Source: Ferruginibacter sp.
Lineage (GTDB): Bacteria > Bacteroidota > Bacteroidia > Chitinophagales > Chitinophagaceae
Length of the DNA stretch: 64,000 nt
Reading direction: 5' to 3'
Assembly: GCF_028288465.1 (NCBI RefSeq)
Contig: NZ_JAQBNR010000015.1
Coordinates: 62,001 to 126,000 of the forward strand
In this document: positions 27,969 to 37,915 of the stretch, one piece after another
How positions within the stretch are numbered: the stretch's first letter is position 1
Layout of the letters: the number at the start of each line of letters is the position of its first letter
Program-made: the position numbers and the translations under genes
Notes under the pieces: model-generated
Databases searched by the model: none
Seen by the model: only the letters and a program-made list of their open reading frames with translations
Told to the model about the DNA's origin: nothing

Positions 27969-29942
27969 ATGAAAAAGTTATTGCTCGCCGCCATTTTTGT
28001 CTCCTTATTTATCAGTGCCCGTTGTACAGATACCTTATCCGTTTGCTCGCCCAACGGAAATATTTGCGTAAAAATCTGGTTGCAGAAAAACCTGGTGTAT
28101 AAGGTTTATCACAAAGGCAATTTAATTATTGCGCCTTCACTGATGGATATGTTGCTGTCCAACGGCAAAAATTTTTCAGTCAATAACAGTATTAAATCCA
28201 CTTCCTTAAAAAGAACAGCACAGCAAATAATTTCGCCTGTGCCCGAAAAAAGAAAAATCATTCAGGATGTATACAATGAACTCTCCATCCAATTCAAGCA
28301 ACCCTATAAAATATTGTTCAGGGTGTATGATGATGGTGTAGCTTACCGGTTTGTGACTCAGTTTAAGGATTCTATTACCATACAAAAAGAGGTGGCCGAA
28401 TTTCATTTTCCCGGAAGTCCGGCCGCATTTTTTCCCGGCATACATAAGCGGGATGATGCGGATATTTTTCATACCAGTTTTGAAGAACAGTATCCTTTGA
28501 GGAAGCTGGATTCTATAGCGCCCGATGAAATGGCTTACACCCCCGTGCTGGTGGTGCCTGCAACCAATCCCAAAATTGCCATCACGGAATCTGACCTGGA
28601 TGATTACCCGGGCATGTTTTTAAATGGCAGTAACGGTGCTGTTTTAAAAGGGGTGCTTGCCAAATACCCGCTGGAAGAAAAGCTTACCGAAGGTGGGTAT
28701 CCGCAGGCGCTGGTTACAAAACGGGCTGATTATATTGCCAAAACAAAAGGCAGCCGCAGCTTTCCCTGGCGGGTGCTGATCATTGCCGAAGAAGACAAAC
28801 AACTGCCTTCCAATGATATTGTTTACCGCCTGGCTGCACCCTCCAAAATAGGAGATGCAAGCTGGATAAAACCCGGTAAATCGACCGATGAATGGACCAT
28901 CAATATCAACCTGTTTAACGTCAATTTTAAAACGGGTATTAATACAGCCTCTTATAAATATTATATTGATTTTGCCAAACGCTTTGGCTTTACAAGAATT
29001 ATGATGGATGCCGGCTGGAGTGATAACCTGGACTTGTTTAAAATTAACCCTGATATCAATATGGACAGCATCATTCAGTACGCCCACGAGAAGGGAATTA
29101 AGATCAATATGTGGACACTGGCATACACGCTCGACAGGCAATTGGATAGCGCCCTGGACAGGTTTAATAAATGGGGTGTGGATTTTATCATGACTGATTT
29201 TATTGACCGGGACGACCAGAAGACGGTGAATTTTTATGCCCGTATTGCAAAGGCCTGCGCCGATCATAAGATCATGATCATGTACCATGGCGCTTATCCG
29301 CAAAAAGGCTTTAACCGCACGTACCCCAACAATATTACAAGAGAAGGTGTGCAGGGATCTGAATATAATATGTGGAGTAACAAAACTACACCGCCACATG
29401 ATGTAACGCTTCCCTACACCCGCATGCTGGCTGGTTCGCTGGATTATGAGCCACTGGTGTTTAACAACACCACACAAAAACAATTTCGCAATATTGAAGG
29501 CATGGTGATGACGCAGGGCACAAGAAGCCACCAGCTGGCTATGTTTGCTGTATATGATAACCCGATGCAGATATTTGGCGGTAATCCCTCCCAGGCCTGG
29601 CTGGAGCCTGCATTTACCGAACTGATGGGTAGCCTGCCTACCACCTGGGACGAAACGAATATCATTGACGGTAAAGCAGGTGAATACATTGTTACAGCCA
29701 GGCAAAAAGGCGCAGACTGGTACATCGGTTCCATGACCGATTGGTCAGCCAGGGACATCAATCTTAAGTTTGATTTTATTGCAGAAGGAAATTATAAAGC
29801 TACCATTTGCAAAGACGGCGTCAATGCCGAACGTTATGCCGCGGATTATATACTTGCTGACACGATGGTGAAAAAAAATGATACCATACAATTTCACCTG
29901 GCACCCGGTGGTGGTTTTTTTGTAAGGTTGGTAAAGCAGTAA
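27969..29942 (+). CDS. GH97 alpha-glycosidase, probable retaining type
   Basis: A 657-residue exported enzyme (signal peptide MKKLLLAAIFVSLFISARC). The N-terminal beta-sandwich is followed by a (beta/alpha)8 barrel. Asp410 in MTDFIDRDDQ and Glu465 in GVQGSEYNMW sit where the nucleophile and acid/base of retaining GH97 enzymes (alpha-galactosidase group) are expected; their spacing of 55 residues fits that group. The inverting SusB group uses glutamates instead. The substrate is therefore more likely an alpha-galactoside than starch. It is followed by a GH36 gene, which supports an alpha-galactoside theme. Confidence 0.88.
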   Translation: MKKLLLAAIFVSLFISARCTDTLSVCSPNGNICVKIWLQKNLVYKVYHKGNLIIAPSLMDMLLSNGKNFSVNNSIKSTSLKRTAQQIISPVPEKRKIIQDVYNELSIQFKQPYKILFRVYDDGVAYRFVTQFKDSITIQKEVAEFHFPGSPAAFFPGIHKRDDADIFHTSFEEQYPLRKLDSIAPDEMAYTPVLVVPATNPKIAITESDLDDYPGMFLNGSNGAVLKGVLAKYPLEEKLTEGGYPQALVTKRADYIAKTKGSRSFPWRVLIIAEEDKQLPSNDIVYRLAAPSKIGDASWIKPGKSTDEWTININLFNVNFKTGINTASYKYYIDFAKRFGFTRIMMDAGWSDNLDLFKINPDINMDSIIQYAHEKGIKINMWTLAYTLDRQLDSALDRFNKWGVDFIMTDFIDRDDQKTVNFYARIAKACADHKIMIMYHGAYPQKGFNRTYPNNITREGVQGSEYNMWSNKTTPPHDVTLPYTRMLAGSLDYEPLVFNNTTQKQFRNIEGMVMTQGTRSHQLAMFAVYDNPMQIFGGNPSQAWLEPAFTELMGSLPTTWDETNIIDGKAGEYIVTARQKGADWYIGSMTDWSARDINLKFDFIAEGNYKATICKDGVNAERYAADYILADTMVKKNDTIQFHLAPGGGFFVRLVKQ

Positions 29943-30080
29943 ATTGCTGTTTAATAATGAGTCTGTTTGCGATGGTGCGCTTAAAAATTTTGAGTCATAA
30001 AGCACGGTTTTTAATACAGTCCAATTTGTTCATTTAAGTTGAATCTTTCCGAAACCACTTTTTTGAAATATATTCAGCCC

Positions 30081-31865
30081 ATGAAATATTGCTTACTTAT
30101 TTTTTGGCTGCCATTTTTTGGTGCTTACCCACTTATCACCTCCGCTCAACATAACTTGGTCGCTGCCATTAAACACAGCGACGCCTATGTGTTGTTACCG
30201 GATGGTACCGTTTCAACAACTGTAAAAATCACCCGGACCTGGCAGGGCAACTTTTGTAATACCACGCTCACCAATGCCGGCAAAAACAACCTTCGTCTAA
30301 AAGAGGCCGTGCTGTTCCAGGCGAACCGTTTGTTTAAACCCGAAACAGCTATTTACGCAGAAGGCTTTCAAATGCTGAGCCAGTACCGTGGTACGCTGGC
30401 AACACCCAAACTGGTAGGCGGCTACGATGACAATGGCCATTATAAATTACCGCAGCCAACGGGGTACAAAGCTGTTTACAATATGCTGGTATTACAGCCT
30501 GCTGACAGCCAACCAATGTTAATGGGCTTTAATTCTTCTTTTCGTTTTATTGGAAAATTTTATCTTTCGGCTGATACGGTTAAAGTGGTGATGGACCTGG
30601 AAAATGCGCTGCTAAAGCCCGGTGCAAGTATTCGGCTGGAGGAATTTTCGCTGCTGACAGCCAAAAACAGCAATGCGCTTACATCGGCATTTGCCGCCCG
30701 TATCAATCACTTTCATCCGCGGTTGCAAAGCGATATTCCTGCAGGTTGGTGTTCGTGGTATTGTTTTGGCCCGGAGGTAACGGCAAAAAATATCAGCGAT
30801 CATCTTACCTACATTAAACAACATATTCCGCAATTAAAATACATTCAGTTAGATGACGGATACCAGCCGCATATGGGCGATTGGCTGGAGACGGGTAAAG
30901 CATTTGGCAGCAGCATACAGGCTGTTTTAAAGCAAATAAAAACTGCCGGATTTGAACCTGCCATTTGGGTGGCACCCTTTATCTGCGACAGCAATTCAAC
31001 AGTATTTAAAGAACATCCGGACTGGCTGGTAAAAGATAGTTTGGGCAAACCATTGCGCAGCGACAAAGTAACTTTTGGCGGCTGGCGTTTGGCACCCTGG
31101 TATGCACTGGATGCCACCAACCCCTTGGTGCAGGCGCATCTTACCCATGTGTTTAAAACCATGTCAGCGCAATGGGGATGCACTTATTTTAAACTCGATG
31201 CTAACTTTTGGGGTGCCTTACCCGGTGGTGTGTATTATGATAAGACCGCTACACGTGTGACTGCCTACCGCAGCGGAATGAAGGCTATCTTAAAGGGCGC
31301 CGGCAATGCTTTTATTTTAGGATGTAATCACCCTTTGTGGCCTTCTATCGGATTGATTAACGGTTCCCGAAGCTCTAATGATATCAGCCGTGACTGGAAT
31401 ACTTTTTCTGCCACCGGCGATGAAAATTTATTGCGCAGCTGGCAAAACGGGCGCTTATGGTGGAACGATCCGGATTGTGTTTTGCTTACCGGTAATCTGC
31501 CGGCGAATGAATTTATGTACCATGCATCGTTGTTATTTGCAACAGGTGGCCTGGTACTGAGCGGCGACGATCTTACCACCATTACGCCGGAAAGATTAGC
31601 CATTTTGAAAAAGATGTTGCCACCAAAAAAGACGAGCGCTTTGTTCAATCCGGCGCTGGATGTTGGCTGGTTAAAAACTCCCGGAGCAACCTTTCTTATT
31701 TTATTAAATAAAGATGACCAGGAGAAAAAGTTTACTGTTCCCTTGCCAATAGCTTACCGGGTAACAGATTACTGGACCGGCGAAAAGAAAGGTGTGTATA
31801 AAAGCGAATGGAAAGATACGTTACCTGCACACAGCGGTAAAGTGTATCAGCTAAAGTCGTTATAA
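30081..31865 (+). CDS. GH36-type alpha-galactosidase
   Basis: About 594 residues from ATG 30081, which begins the signal peptide MKYCLLIFWLPFFGAYPLIT; the frame is open from 30039 but the extra 14 residues precede no motif. The barrel contains WCSWYCFGPEVT, the nucleophile Asp373 in YFKLDANFWG, and the acid Asp434 in GSRSSNDISRDW. These are the GH36/clan GH-D hallmarks. It releases terminal alpha-galactose. Its distance from GH97 and the same strand suggest one transcript. Confidence 0.88.
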   Translation: MKYCLLIFWLPFFGAYPLITSAQHNLVAAIKHSDAYVLLPDGTVSTTVKITRTWQGNFCNTTLTNAGKNNLRLKEAVLFQANRLFKPETAIYAEGFQMLSQYRGTLATPKLVGGYDDNGHYKLPQPTGYKAVYNMLVLQPADSQPMLMGFNSSFRFIGKFYLSADTVKVVMDLENALLKPGASIRLEEFSLLTAKNSNALTSAFAARINHFHPRLQSDIPAGWCSWYCFGPEVTAKNISDHLTYIKQHIPQLKYIQLDDGYQPHMGDWLETGKAFGSSIQAVLKQIKTAGFEPAIWVAPFICDSNSTVFKEHPDWLVKDSLGKPLRSDKVTFGGWRLAPWYALDATNPLVQAHLTHVFKTMSAQWGCTYFKLDANFWGALPGGVYYDKTATRVTAYRSGMKAILKGAGNAFILGCNHPLWPSIGLINGSRSSNDISRDWNTFSATGDENLLRSWQNGRLWWNDPDCVLLTGNLPANEFMYHASLLFATGGLVLSGDDLTTITPERLAILKKMLPPKKTSALFNPALDVGWLKTPGATFLILLNKDDQEKKFTVPLPIAYRVTDYWTGEKKGVYKSEWKDTLPAHSGKVYQLKSL

Positions 31866-31932
31866 ACACACCTGATCATTCAGGCAATTCAACCGCAACA
31901 ATAAAAATTAAACCACAATACATCAACACGGC

Positions 31933-34740
31933 ATGAAAAAAAATATAACCAGTCTCATTCTTATCAACAAAATTTTTTGGCGTCAAAAAATTGGATTGTT
32001 GCTGATGCTGCTGTTTTGTTGTTTTAATAGCGAAGCCCAGTTAAAAATAACAAGTGCATTGTGTGAAAATAAAGTCAACCCGGCCGGTGTTGTGTTGCAA
32101 AAATTACGCTTCGGATGGGAACTGTCTTCAACTGAACACAATCAATATCAAACAGCTTACCAGCTGGTGATTGCTTCTTCAAAAAACAAGCTTGACCAGG
32201 GCGACTATGACGTATACAATTCCGATGTCGTAAAAAGCAGGCAATCTGTTTTGGTAGATTATAAAGGGCAATCGTTACAACCTGGGCAGTTGTATTACTG
32301 GAAGCTGCAGGTATGGGATAACGCTAATCATAGCTCGGGATGGAGCAGCGACCAGCAGTTTATTACCGGCTTGTTTTCGGCAACCGACTGGTCAAATGCA
32401 AAGTGGATTGGGTATGAGGAACTGAACGATTCCATGCGCATGGTGCCCGGTATACATGAACCATATGCAGAAACGCTGGGTAATAAATGCGTGCAACGTC
32501 CCGTAGTGCCGCTGTTCAGAAAATCCTTTACCATCAGTAAAAAAATAAAAACGGCTTTGTTGTTTGTTACCGGCCTGGGGCAGTACGAACTGAGTATCAA
32601 CGGCGCCAAAACGGGCACTGCTTTTTTGGCGCCTGGCTGGACTTATTTTGATAAAACCATTTTATATAACACGTTTGATGTTACATCCCAATTAGTCGGC
32701 GGCAACAATGCCATCGGCGCTATTGTGGGCAATGGTTTTTATAATATCAACAGGGAAAGGTATTTTAAAATAGTAGATGCATTTGGCATGCCTACCATGA
32801 TTTGCCGCCTGAAAATTACTTATGATGATGGCGCAACCGAGGACATCGTATCTGATGCCACCTGGAAAACATCGCCTTCACCCATTACTTTCAGCAGTAT
32901 TTATGGCGGCGAAGATTATGATGCCAGGATGGAGCAGGAAGGATGGAACAAGGCGGCATTTGATGATTCAAAATGGATGCGCCCACTGTTAATAAAAGCG
33001 CCTAAAGGGCAACTGTCACCCGAACAGGATTACCCGGTTGCATTAATGGATTCATTCACCGTGAAGAAAATTGTACATCCATCCGCCAGTACTTTGCTGT
33101 ATGATTTTGGTCAGAACATTTCAGGTATTATCCGGTTAAAAGTAAGAGGAAGAAAAGGGCAACAGGTCAAATTAATTCCGGCTGAACTGATTAATAAAAA
33201 TCAACTTGCCAATCAGTCCGCCACCGGCGATCCTTTTTATTTTACCTATACGATGAAAAGTGATGGGGAAGAAATATGGCAACCTAAATTTACCTATTAT
33301 GGTTTCAGGTATGTGCAGGTGGATGGTGCCGTAGCAGATGCATCTGCTAACGATATGGGCTTGCCGGTAATAGTACAGCTTTCGTCTTTACACAACAGAA
33401 ACAGTAACCCGGTAAATGGTAATTTTGAATGCAGCAATCCATTGTTTAACCGCATTTATACGCTGATTAACTGGGCCATTAAAAGCAATATGCAAAGCAT
33501 TGTGACTGATTGTCCGCACCGGGAAAAACTGAGCTGGCTGGAGCAGGATTACCTGATGGGCAATTCGATTCACTACAATAACGATGTATATCATTTGTAT
33601 CGCAAGCTGGTGCAGGATCTGATGGATGCTCAATATCCCGAAGGTTTTGTGCCCGACATCGCACCGGAGTACGTGGTGTTTGAAGGAGGCTTCCTGGATT
33701 CACCTGAGTGGGGCAGCAGTTCGGTTATACTTCCGTGGCTGTTGTATCAATGGTATGGCGATAAAGACATTCTGCAAAAGGCTTATGCTATGGCAAAAAA
33801 ATATGTAGACTATCAGCAGACTAAATCAAAAGATTACCTGTTATCACATGGCCTCGGTGATTGGTACGATTACGGTCCTAACCCGCCCGGCGAATCGCAG
33901 TTGACTCCGAAAACGGTCACTGCTACTTCTATATTTTATTATGATGCCACACTGGTAAGTAAAATGGCGACGTTGCTGGATGAACAAAGCGATGCAAAAA
34001 AATATGCAGCACTTGCAGCATCCATCAAAACTTCTTTTAACAAAAAGTTTTTTAACAGTAAAACCAATGTGTATTCAACAGGCAGCCAAACGGCTATGGC
34101 CATGCCTTTTAGTGTCGGCCTGGTAAATGAAAAGTATAAGAAGGCGGTAATAAAAAACCTGGTAGATTCAATTTACGCCGGCAATAAGGCGTTAACGGCG
34201 GGAGATATCGGTTTCCACTTTTTAGTGAATGCACTGGACAAAGGAGGTGCTTCGCAATTACTATTCGACATGAATAACCGCGATGATGTGCCGGGCTATG
34301 GGTTTCAATTAAAGAAAGGCGCAACGGCCTTAACCGAGTCCTGGCCCGCACTGGAAGATGTATCCAATAACCATTTAATGCTTGGGCATATAATGGAATG
34401 GTTTTACAGCGGTTTGGCGGGCATCGACCAGGAGGAGAGCTCGGTGGCTTTTCAAAAAATAAAGATCAGGCCCCAACCGGTTGGCGACATCGTTTCAGCC
34501 AAAGGCAGTTTTCATTCACCTTATGGATGGGTTACAACAGACTGGAAAAAAGAGGGCAAACATTTTTTACTGCGTGTGCAGATACCGGTTAATGCAACTG
34601 CCAATATTTATCTGCCAGCGGCTAAAGACGCAGCAATTTATAGCAACCAGCTGCGGGTGCCAGGCAAACAAATTTCCTACAGTGAAGGAGTAGCAAAAAT
34701 CAGCATAGGCTCCGGTGATTATGAATTTGAAGTAAAATAA
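31933..34740 (+). CDS. GH78 alpha-L-rhamnosidase
   Basis: A 935-residue exported enzyme (hydrophobic segment IGLLLMLLFCCFNSEAQ within the first 36 residues). It has the usual GH78 layout: Fn3-like N-terminal domain, carbohydrate-binding beta-sandwich domains, then an (alpha/alpha)6 barrel. The barrel holds the conserved DCPHREKLSWLEQD and PEWGSSSVILPW segments and the late GYGFQLKKGATALTESWPA. It removes terminal L-rhamnose, for example from pectin side chains or glycosides. The catalytic acidic residues appear intact. No regulatory site was recognised upstream. Confidence 0.93.
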   Translation: MKKNITSLILINKIFWRQKIGLLLMLLFCCFNSEAQLKITSALCENKVNPAGVVLQKLRFGWELSSTEHNQYQTAYQLVIASSKNKLDQGDYDVYNSDVVKSRQSVLVDYKGQSLQPGQLYYWKLQVWDNANHSSGWSSDQQFITGLFSATDWSNAKWIGYEELNDSMRMVPGIHEPYAETLGNKCVQRPVVPLFRKSFTISKKIKTALLFVTGLGQYELSINGAKTGTAFLAPGWTYFDKTILYNTFDVTSQLVGGNNAIGAIVGNGFYNINRERYFKIVDAFGMPTMICRLKITYDDGATEDIVSDATWKTSPSPITFSSIYGGEDYDARMEQEGWNKAAFDDSKWMRPLLIKAPKGQLSPEQDYPVALMDSFTVKKIVHPSASTLLYDFGQNISGIIRLKVRGRKGQQVKLIPAELINKNQLANQSATGDPFYFTYTMKSDGEEIWQPKFTYYGFRYVQVDGAVADASANDMGLPVIVQLSSLHNRNSNPVNGNFECSNPLFNRIYTLINWAIKSNMQSIVTDCPHREKLSWLEQDYLMGNSIHYNNDVYHLYRKLVQDLMDAQYPEGFVPDIAPEYVVFEGGFLDSPEWGSSSVILPWLLYQWYGDKDILQKAYAMAKKYVDYQQTKSKDYLLSHGLGDWYDYGPNPPGESQLTPKTVTATSIFYYDATLVSKMATLLDEQSDAKKYAALAASIKTSFNKKFFNSKTNVYSTGSQTAMAMPFSVGLVNEKYKKAVIKNLVDSIYAGNKALTAGDIGFHFLVNALDKGGASQLLFDMNNRDDVPGYGFQLKKGATALTESWPALEDVSNNHLMLGHIMEWFYSGLAGIDQEESSVAFQKIKIRPQPVGDIVSAKGSFHSPYGWVTTDWKKEGKHFLLRVQIPVNATANIYLPAAKDAAIYSNQLRVPGKQISYSEGVAKISIGSGDYEFEVK

Positions 34741-34742
34741 AA

Positions 34743-35006
34743 TTTTTCGCACAACGGAAGCGACGAGTACAACGGACGCAACGCATTTATAAAATACAGG
34801 ATGCAACTGATTCAGCCGGTTCTGTAAAAAAACCTTCGTGTAATTTGTACCCTTTGTTCACTTTGTGTGAAACCAATTTTTCACACAAAGTTCGCTACGA
34901 ATGCAACGGACGCAACGCATTTATAAAATACAGGATGCGACTAATTCAGTATATTCTGCAAAAAGATTTTTGCGTGCTTTGTATCCTTTGCTCCCTTTGT
35001 GAGAAA
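34743..35006. repeat. Two tandem 134-bp repeats with a 12-bp hairpin
   Basis: A 35-base stretch is identical at 34770-34804 and 34904-34938, offset 134. Flanking sequence also matches with changes, so the unit is about 130 bp and occurs twice. At the junction CTTTGTGTGAAA (34861-34872) and TTTCACACAAAG (34879-34890) form a perfect 12-bp inverted repeat with a 6-base loop. It fills the gap between GH78 and the first ROK gene. It looks like a multicopy intergenic repeat family rather than a gene. Confidence 0.8.
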
Positions 35007-35094
35007 CACAACTTCTTTAAATATTTAAAATGTTTTTTTCTACCTTTAGTTAATCATACTACTATTTTTTTACACCGATTTTTACCAAGCCACA

Positions 35095-36327
35095 ATGACT
35101 GAGAAAAAGAAACTATCCCGCAATAAAATTTTAAAAGAATTGTATTTCCAGGACAGCCTTTCCTGCGCAGATCTTTGTTTTAAAATTGATAAAAGCTTTC
35201 CTGTCACCGCCAAATTACTCGAAGATCTCCTCAGCCACAACCTGGTGGTTGAATCCGGTTACGCAGCTTCGACCGGCGGCCGTCGTCCACTGACTTATAC
35301 ACTTCAGAAAGATGTGATGTACCTGGTATCTGTCGCAATGGACCAGTTTGTTACCAAGATTGCCGTAATGGATATGGAAAATAATTTCGTTTCGCCCATA
35401 GAAAAAATTGTACTGCCGTTGCCCGATAACCCCGAAGCTCTACAGGTGCTGGTTGAGAAAATACAATACGTGATGGATAAGTCTGGCATATCCAAAGAAA
35501 AATTTGTTGGAGTTGGGATAGGGATGCCCGGTTTTGTAGATGTAAAAAAAGGCGTGAATTATACCCATTTGCAATTGCCCAATTATAAAAGTATTACCCG
35601 GCATATCAGCGAAAAAATAAAGGTGCCTGTGTTCATTGATAACGACAGCAGTCTTGTGGCACTTGCCGAATTGCGCTTTGGCGCGGCCAGGGGTGTGAGC
35701 AATGCCATGGTAATAAATATTGCATGGGGTATAGGTCTCGGACTTATATTAAATGGTGAACTCTTCAGGGGCCATGAAGGTTTTGCAGGAGAGTTTAGTC
35801 ATATACCGTTATTTTTAAACGGCAAATTATGCAGTTGTGGTAAAACTGGTTGTCTTGAAACAGAAACGTCTTTATTGCTGATTGTAGAACAGGCGAAGGA
35901 AGGAATTAAAGCGGGCCGGATTTCTAAACTGAGTTCGCTGCAGGGAGATGACCTGGAGCAGGATTTTGACGCCATCATCGAAGCCGTAAAAAGTGGCGAC
36001 CAGTTTGCCATTGAACTTTTTTCAAAAGCAGGATATAACATTGGAAAAGGTGTAGCAGTATTGATTCACCTGCTGAATCCTAAAACAATTGTGCTGAGTG
36101 GCAGAGGCTCCGCAGCCGGGCAGATATGGCAGGCTCCGATACAACAGGCTTTGAATGAACATTGTATTTATCGTTTGTATGAAAGCACCAACATTGAAAT
36201 TTCCACGCTGGGAAAACAGGCCGAATTAATTGGCGCTGCTGCGCTGGTGATGGAAAATTATGAGCATATTCCGGGAATGAAAATTCACCCATTTCCGAAA
36301 CAACCAGATCATTTGAAGGTAAAATAA
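35095..36327 (+). CDS. ROK-family regulator or sugar kinase (copy 1)
   Basis: A 410-residue ROK protein. Residues about 5-65 form a winged-helix DNA-binding region (NKILKELYFQDSLSCADL, ending in GGRRPLTYTLQ). This is followed by an actin-like fold with an ATP/sugar-binding loop (GVGIGMPGFVD), FIDNDSSLVALAE, and the zinc motif CSCGKTGCLE. The HTH argues for a NagC/XylR-type transcription factor sensing a sugar, with possible residual kinase activity. It is closely related to the ROK gene at 36651, so this is a tandem duplication. It probably controls the surrounding carbohydrate locus. Confidence 0.88.
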   Translation: MTEKKKLSRNKILKELYFQDSLSCADLCFKIDKSFPVTAKLLEDLLSHNLVVESGYAASTGGRRPLTYTLQKDVMYLVSVAMDQFVTKIAVMDMENNFVSPIEKIVLPLPDNPEALQVLVEKIQYVMDKSGISKEKFVGVGIGMPGFVDVKKGVNYTHLQLPNYKSITRHISEKIKVPVFIDNDSSLVALAELRFGAARGVSNAMVINIAWGIGLGLILNGELFRGHEGFAGEFSHIPLFLNGKLCSCGKTGCLETETSLLLIVEQAKEGIKAGRISKLSSLQGDDLEQDFDAIIEAVKSGDQFAIELFSKAGYNIGKGVAVLIHLLNPKTIVLSGRGSAAGQIWQAPIQQALNEHCIYRLYESTNIEISTLGKQAELIGAAALVMENYEHIPGMKIHPFPKQPDHLKVK

Positions 36328-36650
36328 CCTGGTAATGACCCTGAGTGCAGGTTATCAACCAGATTACGTGTGCAAAGAGTAGCCAGGAATTCCCTCACTT
36401 AAGCAATGGTATAACGCTCCTTTATTTTCCGGCAAGCAACTTCGGTCATCACTTAATAACCGACTGGCATCCTGCCGCCCTGCAACTCCACATGGCCTTC
36501 CACAAATCAACTTCCACACAATTTACATTGGCACTAGCTCGATTTGTAAAATAATTAAATAGATTTGAAAACTTTTTTAATTATTTAACAAGTTTGTATA
36601 TCTTTATTTTAATAACAAAAAATTAACCAGGACATCGCTGCTATTATTAT
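36328..36650. other. Gap between the two ROK genes
   Basis: A hairpin follows the first ROK stop: ATAACCTG (36324-36331) and CAGGTTAT (36348-36355), without a T run. The rest turns AT-rich towards the second ROK gene (from about 36540), which may hold its promoter. No gene is seen. Confidence 0.4.
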
Positions 36651-37874
36651 ATGACGGAAAAAAGGACAGTATGTAAAAATGACATATTAAAGCAGTTGTA
36701 TTTTCAGGAGAATCTGTCTTGTGTAGATTTGAGTATCATAATAGAGAAAAGTTTTCCACTTACACAGAAGTTGATTGAGGAACTCGTTGCCGACAATTTG
36801 GTAACAGAGACTGGGTATGCTGTTTCTTCCGGTGGAAGACGCCCTTTGACCTATGCCATTCAGAGAAATGTAATGTACATGGTTGCGGTAGCAATGGATC
36901 AGTTTGTTACTAAAATTGCGGTAATAGATATGCAAAATCATTTGGTATCATCCGTGACCAGGATTTTTTTATCATTAACGGAGACCCATTCAGCGCTTCA
37001 GGTGCTGATAGATAATATTGCCGGCGCAATTGACACTTCCGGTATACCAAAGGAAAAGTTTATAGGCATTGGCATTGGTATGCCTGGTTTTATAGACGTA
37101 AAAAAAGGCATCAATTATTCTTTTTTATCGCTTCCTGATAATGAAAGTATTACAAAACATATGGCTTTTCAATTGGGCCTGCCTGTGTTTATTGATAATG
37201 ATTCAAGCCTGATAGCATTGGCTGAGCTGAGATTTGGGGCCGCTAAAGGCGCCCGGAACGCAATGGTAATAAATATTGGCTGGGGAGTTGGTCTGGGGCT
37301 GATTTTAAATGGAGCACTTTACCGGGGGCATGAAGGGTTTGCAGGTGAGTTCAGTCACATTCCGCTTTTTTTAAATGGAAAATTATGCTGGTGCGGAAAA
37401 GCGGGTTGCCTCGAAACAGAAACCTCGCTTCTGCTGATTAAAGAAAGGGCGATAGAAGGAATAAATTCTGGCCGGGTTTCAAGGTTAAATACCCTTTCAT
37501 TGGAAAATCATGAGACGGCTTATCAGGAGCTTATAAAAGCTGTGCAGGAAGGAGATCAGTTTACCATCGAACTTTTTTCAAAGGCAGGATATAATATAGG
37601 GAAAGGTGTAGCAGTGTTAATTCACCTTTTAAATCCGCAAAAAATAATTCTAAGTGGCAGGGGATCGGCGGCGGGAAAAATATGGGAAGCTCCCATTCAG
37701 CAGGCGTTGAATGAACACTGTATTCGCCGGCTTTTTCAAAATACGAACATAGAAATTTCTGTCCTGGGGCTGGAAGCGCAACTGATCGGTGCGGCGGCCC
37801 TGGTGATGGAAAATTATAACGAGATATCGTTTTTAAAAGAAGAAACAACTGGATTTGAACTTAGTCAACTATAG
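36651..37874 (+). CDS. ROK-family regulator or sugar kinase (copy 2)
   Basis: A 407-residue paralogue of the ROK protein at 35095. It has the same layout: HTH (NDILKQLYFQENLSCVDL), GIGIGMPGFID, FIDNDSSLIALAELRFGAAK, and zinc motif CWCGKAGCLE. The N-terminal recognition part differs more than the core, which would allow distinct operators. It lies 41 bp upstream of susC, so it may be co-transcribed with the SusCD pair and respond to the imported oligosaccharide. Confidence 0.88.
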   Translation: MTEKRTVCKNDILKQLYFQENLSCVDLSIIIEKSFPLTQKLIEELVADNLVTETGYAVSSGGRRPLTYAIQRNVMYMVAVAMDQFVTKIAVIDMQNHLVSSVTRIFLSLTETHSALQVLIDNIAGAIDTSGIPKEKFIGIGIGMPGFIDVKKGINYSFLSLPDNESITKHMAFQLGLPVFIDNDSSLIALAELRFGAAKGARNAMVINIGWGVGLGLILNGALYRGHEGFAGEFSHIPLFLNGKLCWCGKAGCLETETSLLLIKERAIEGINSGRVSRLNTLSLENHETAYQELIKAVQEGDQFTIELFSKAGYNIGKGVAVLIHLLNPQKIILSGRGSAAGKIWEAPIQQALNEHCIRRLFQNTNIEISVLGLEAQLIGAAALVMENYNEISFLKEETTGFELSQL

Positions 37875-37915
37875 AAATACCCAATTTTTTATTATTTAAA
37901 GCAAAACAACACAAC

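Noticed and set aside
28644..29705. 353-codon ORF on the minus strand
   Set aside because: It lies wholly inside the GH97 gene, has a low-complexity Cys/His-rich shadow composition and no family motif.
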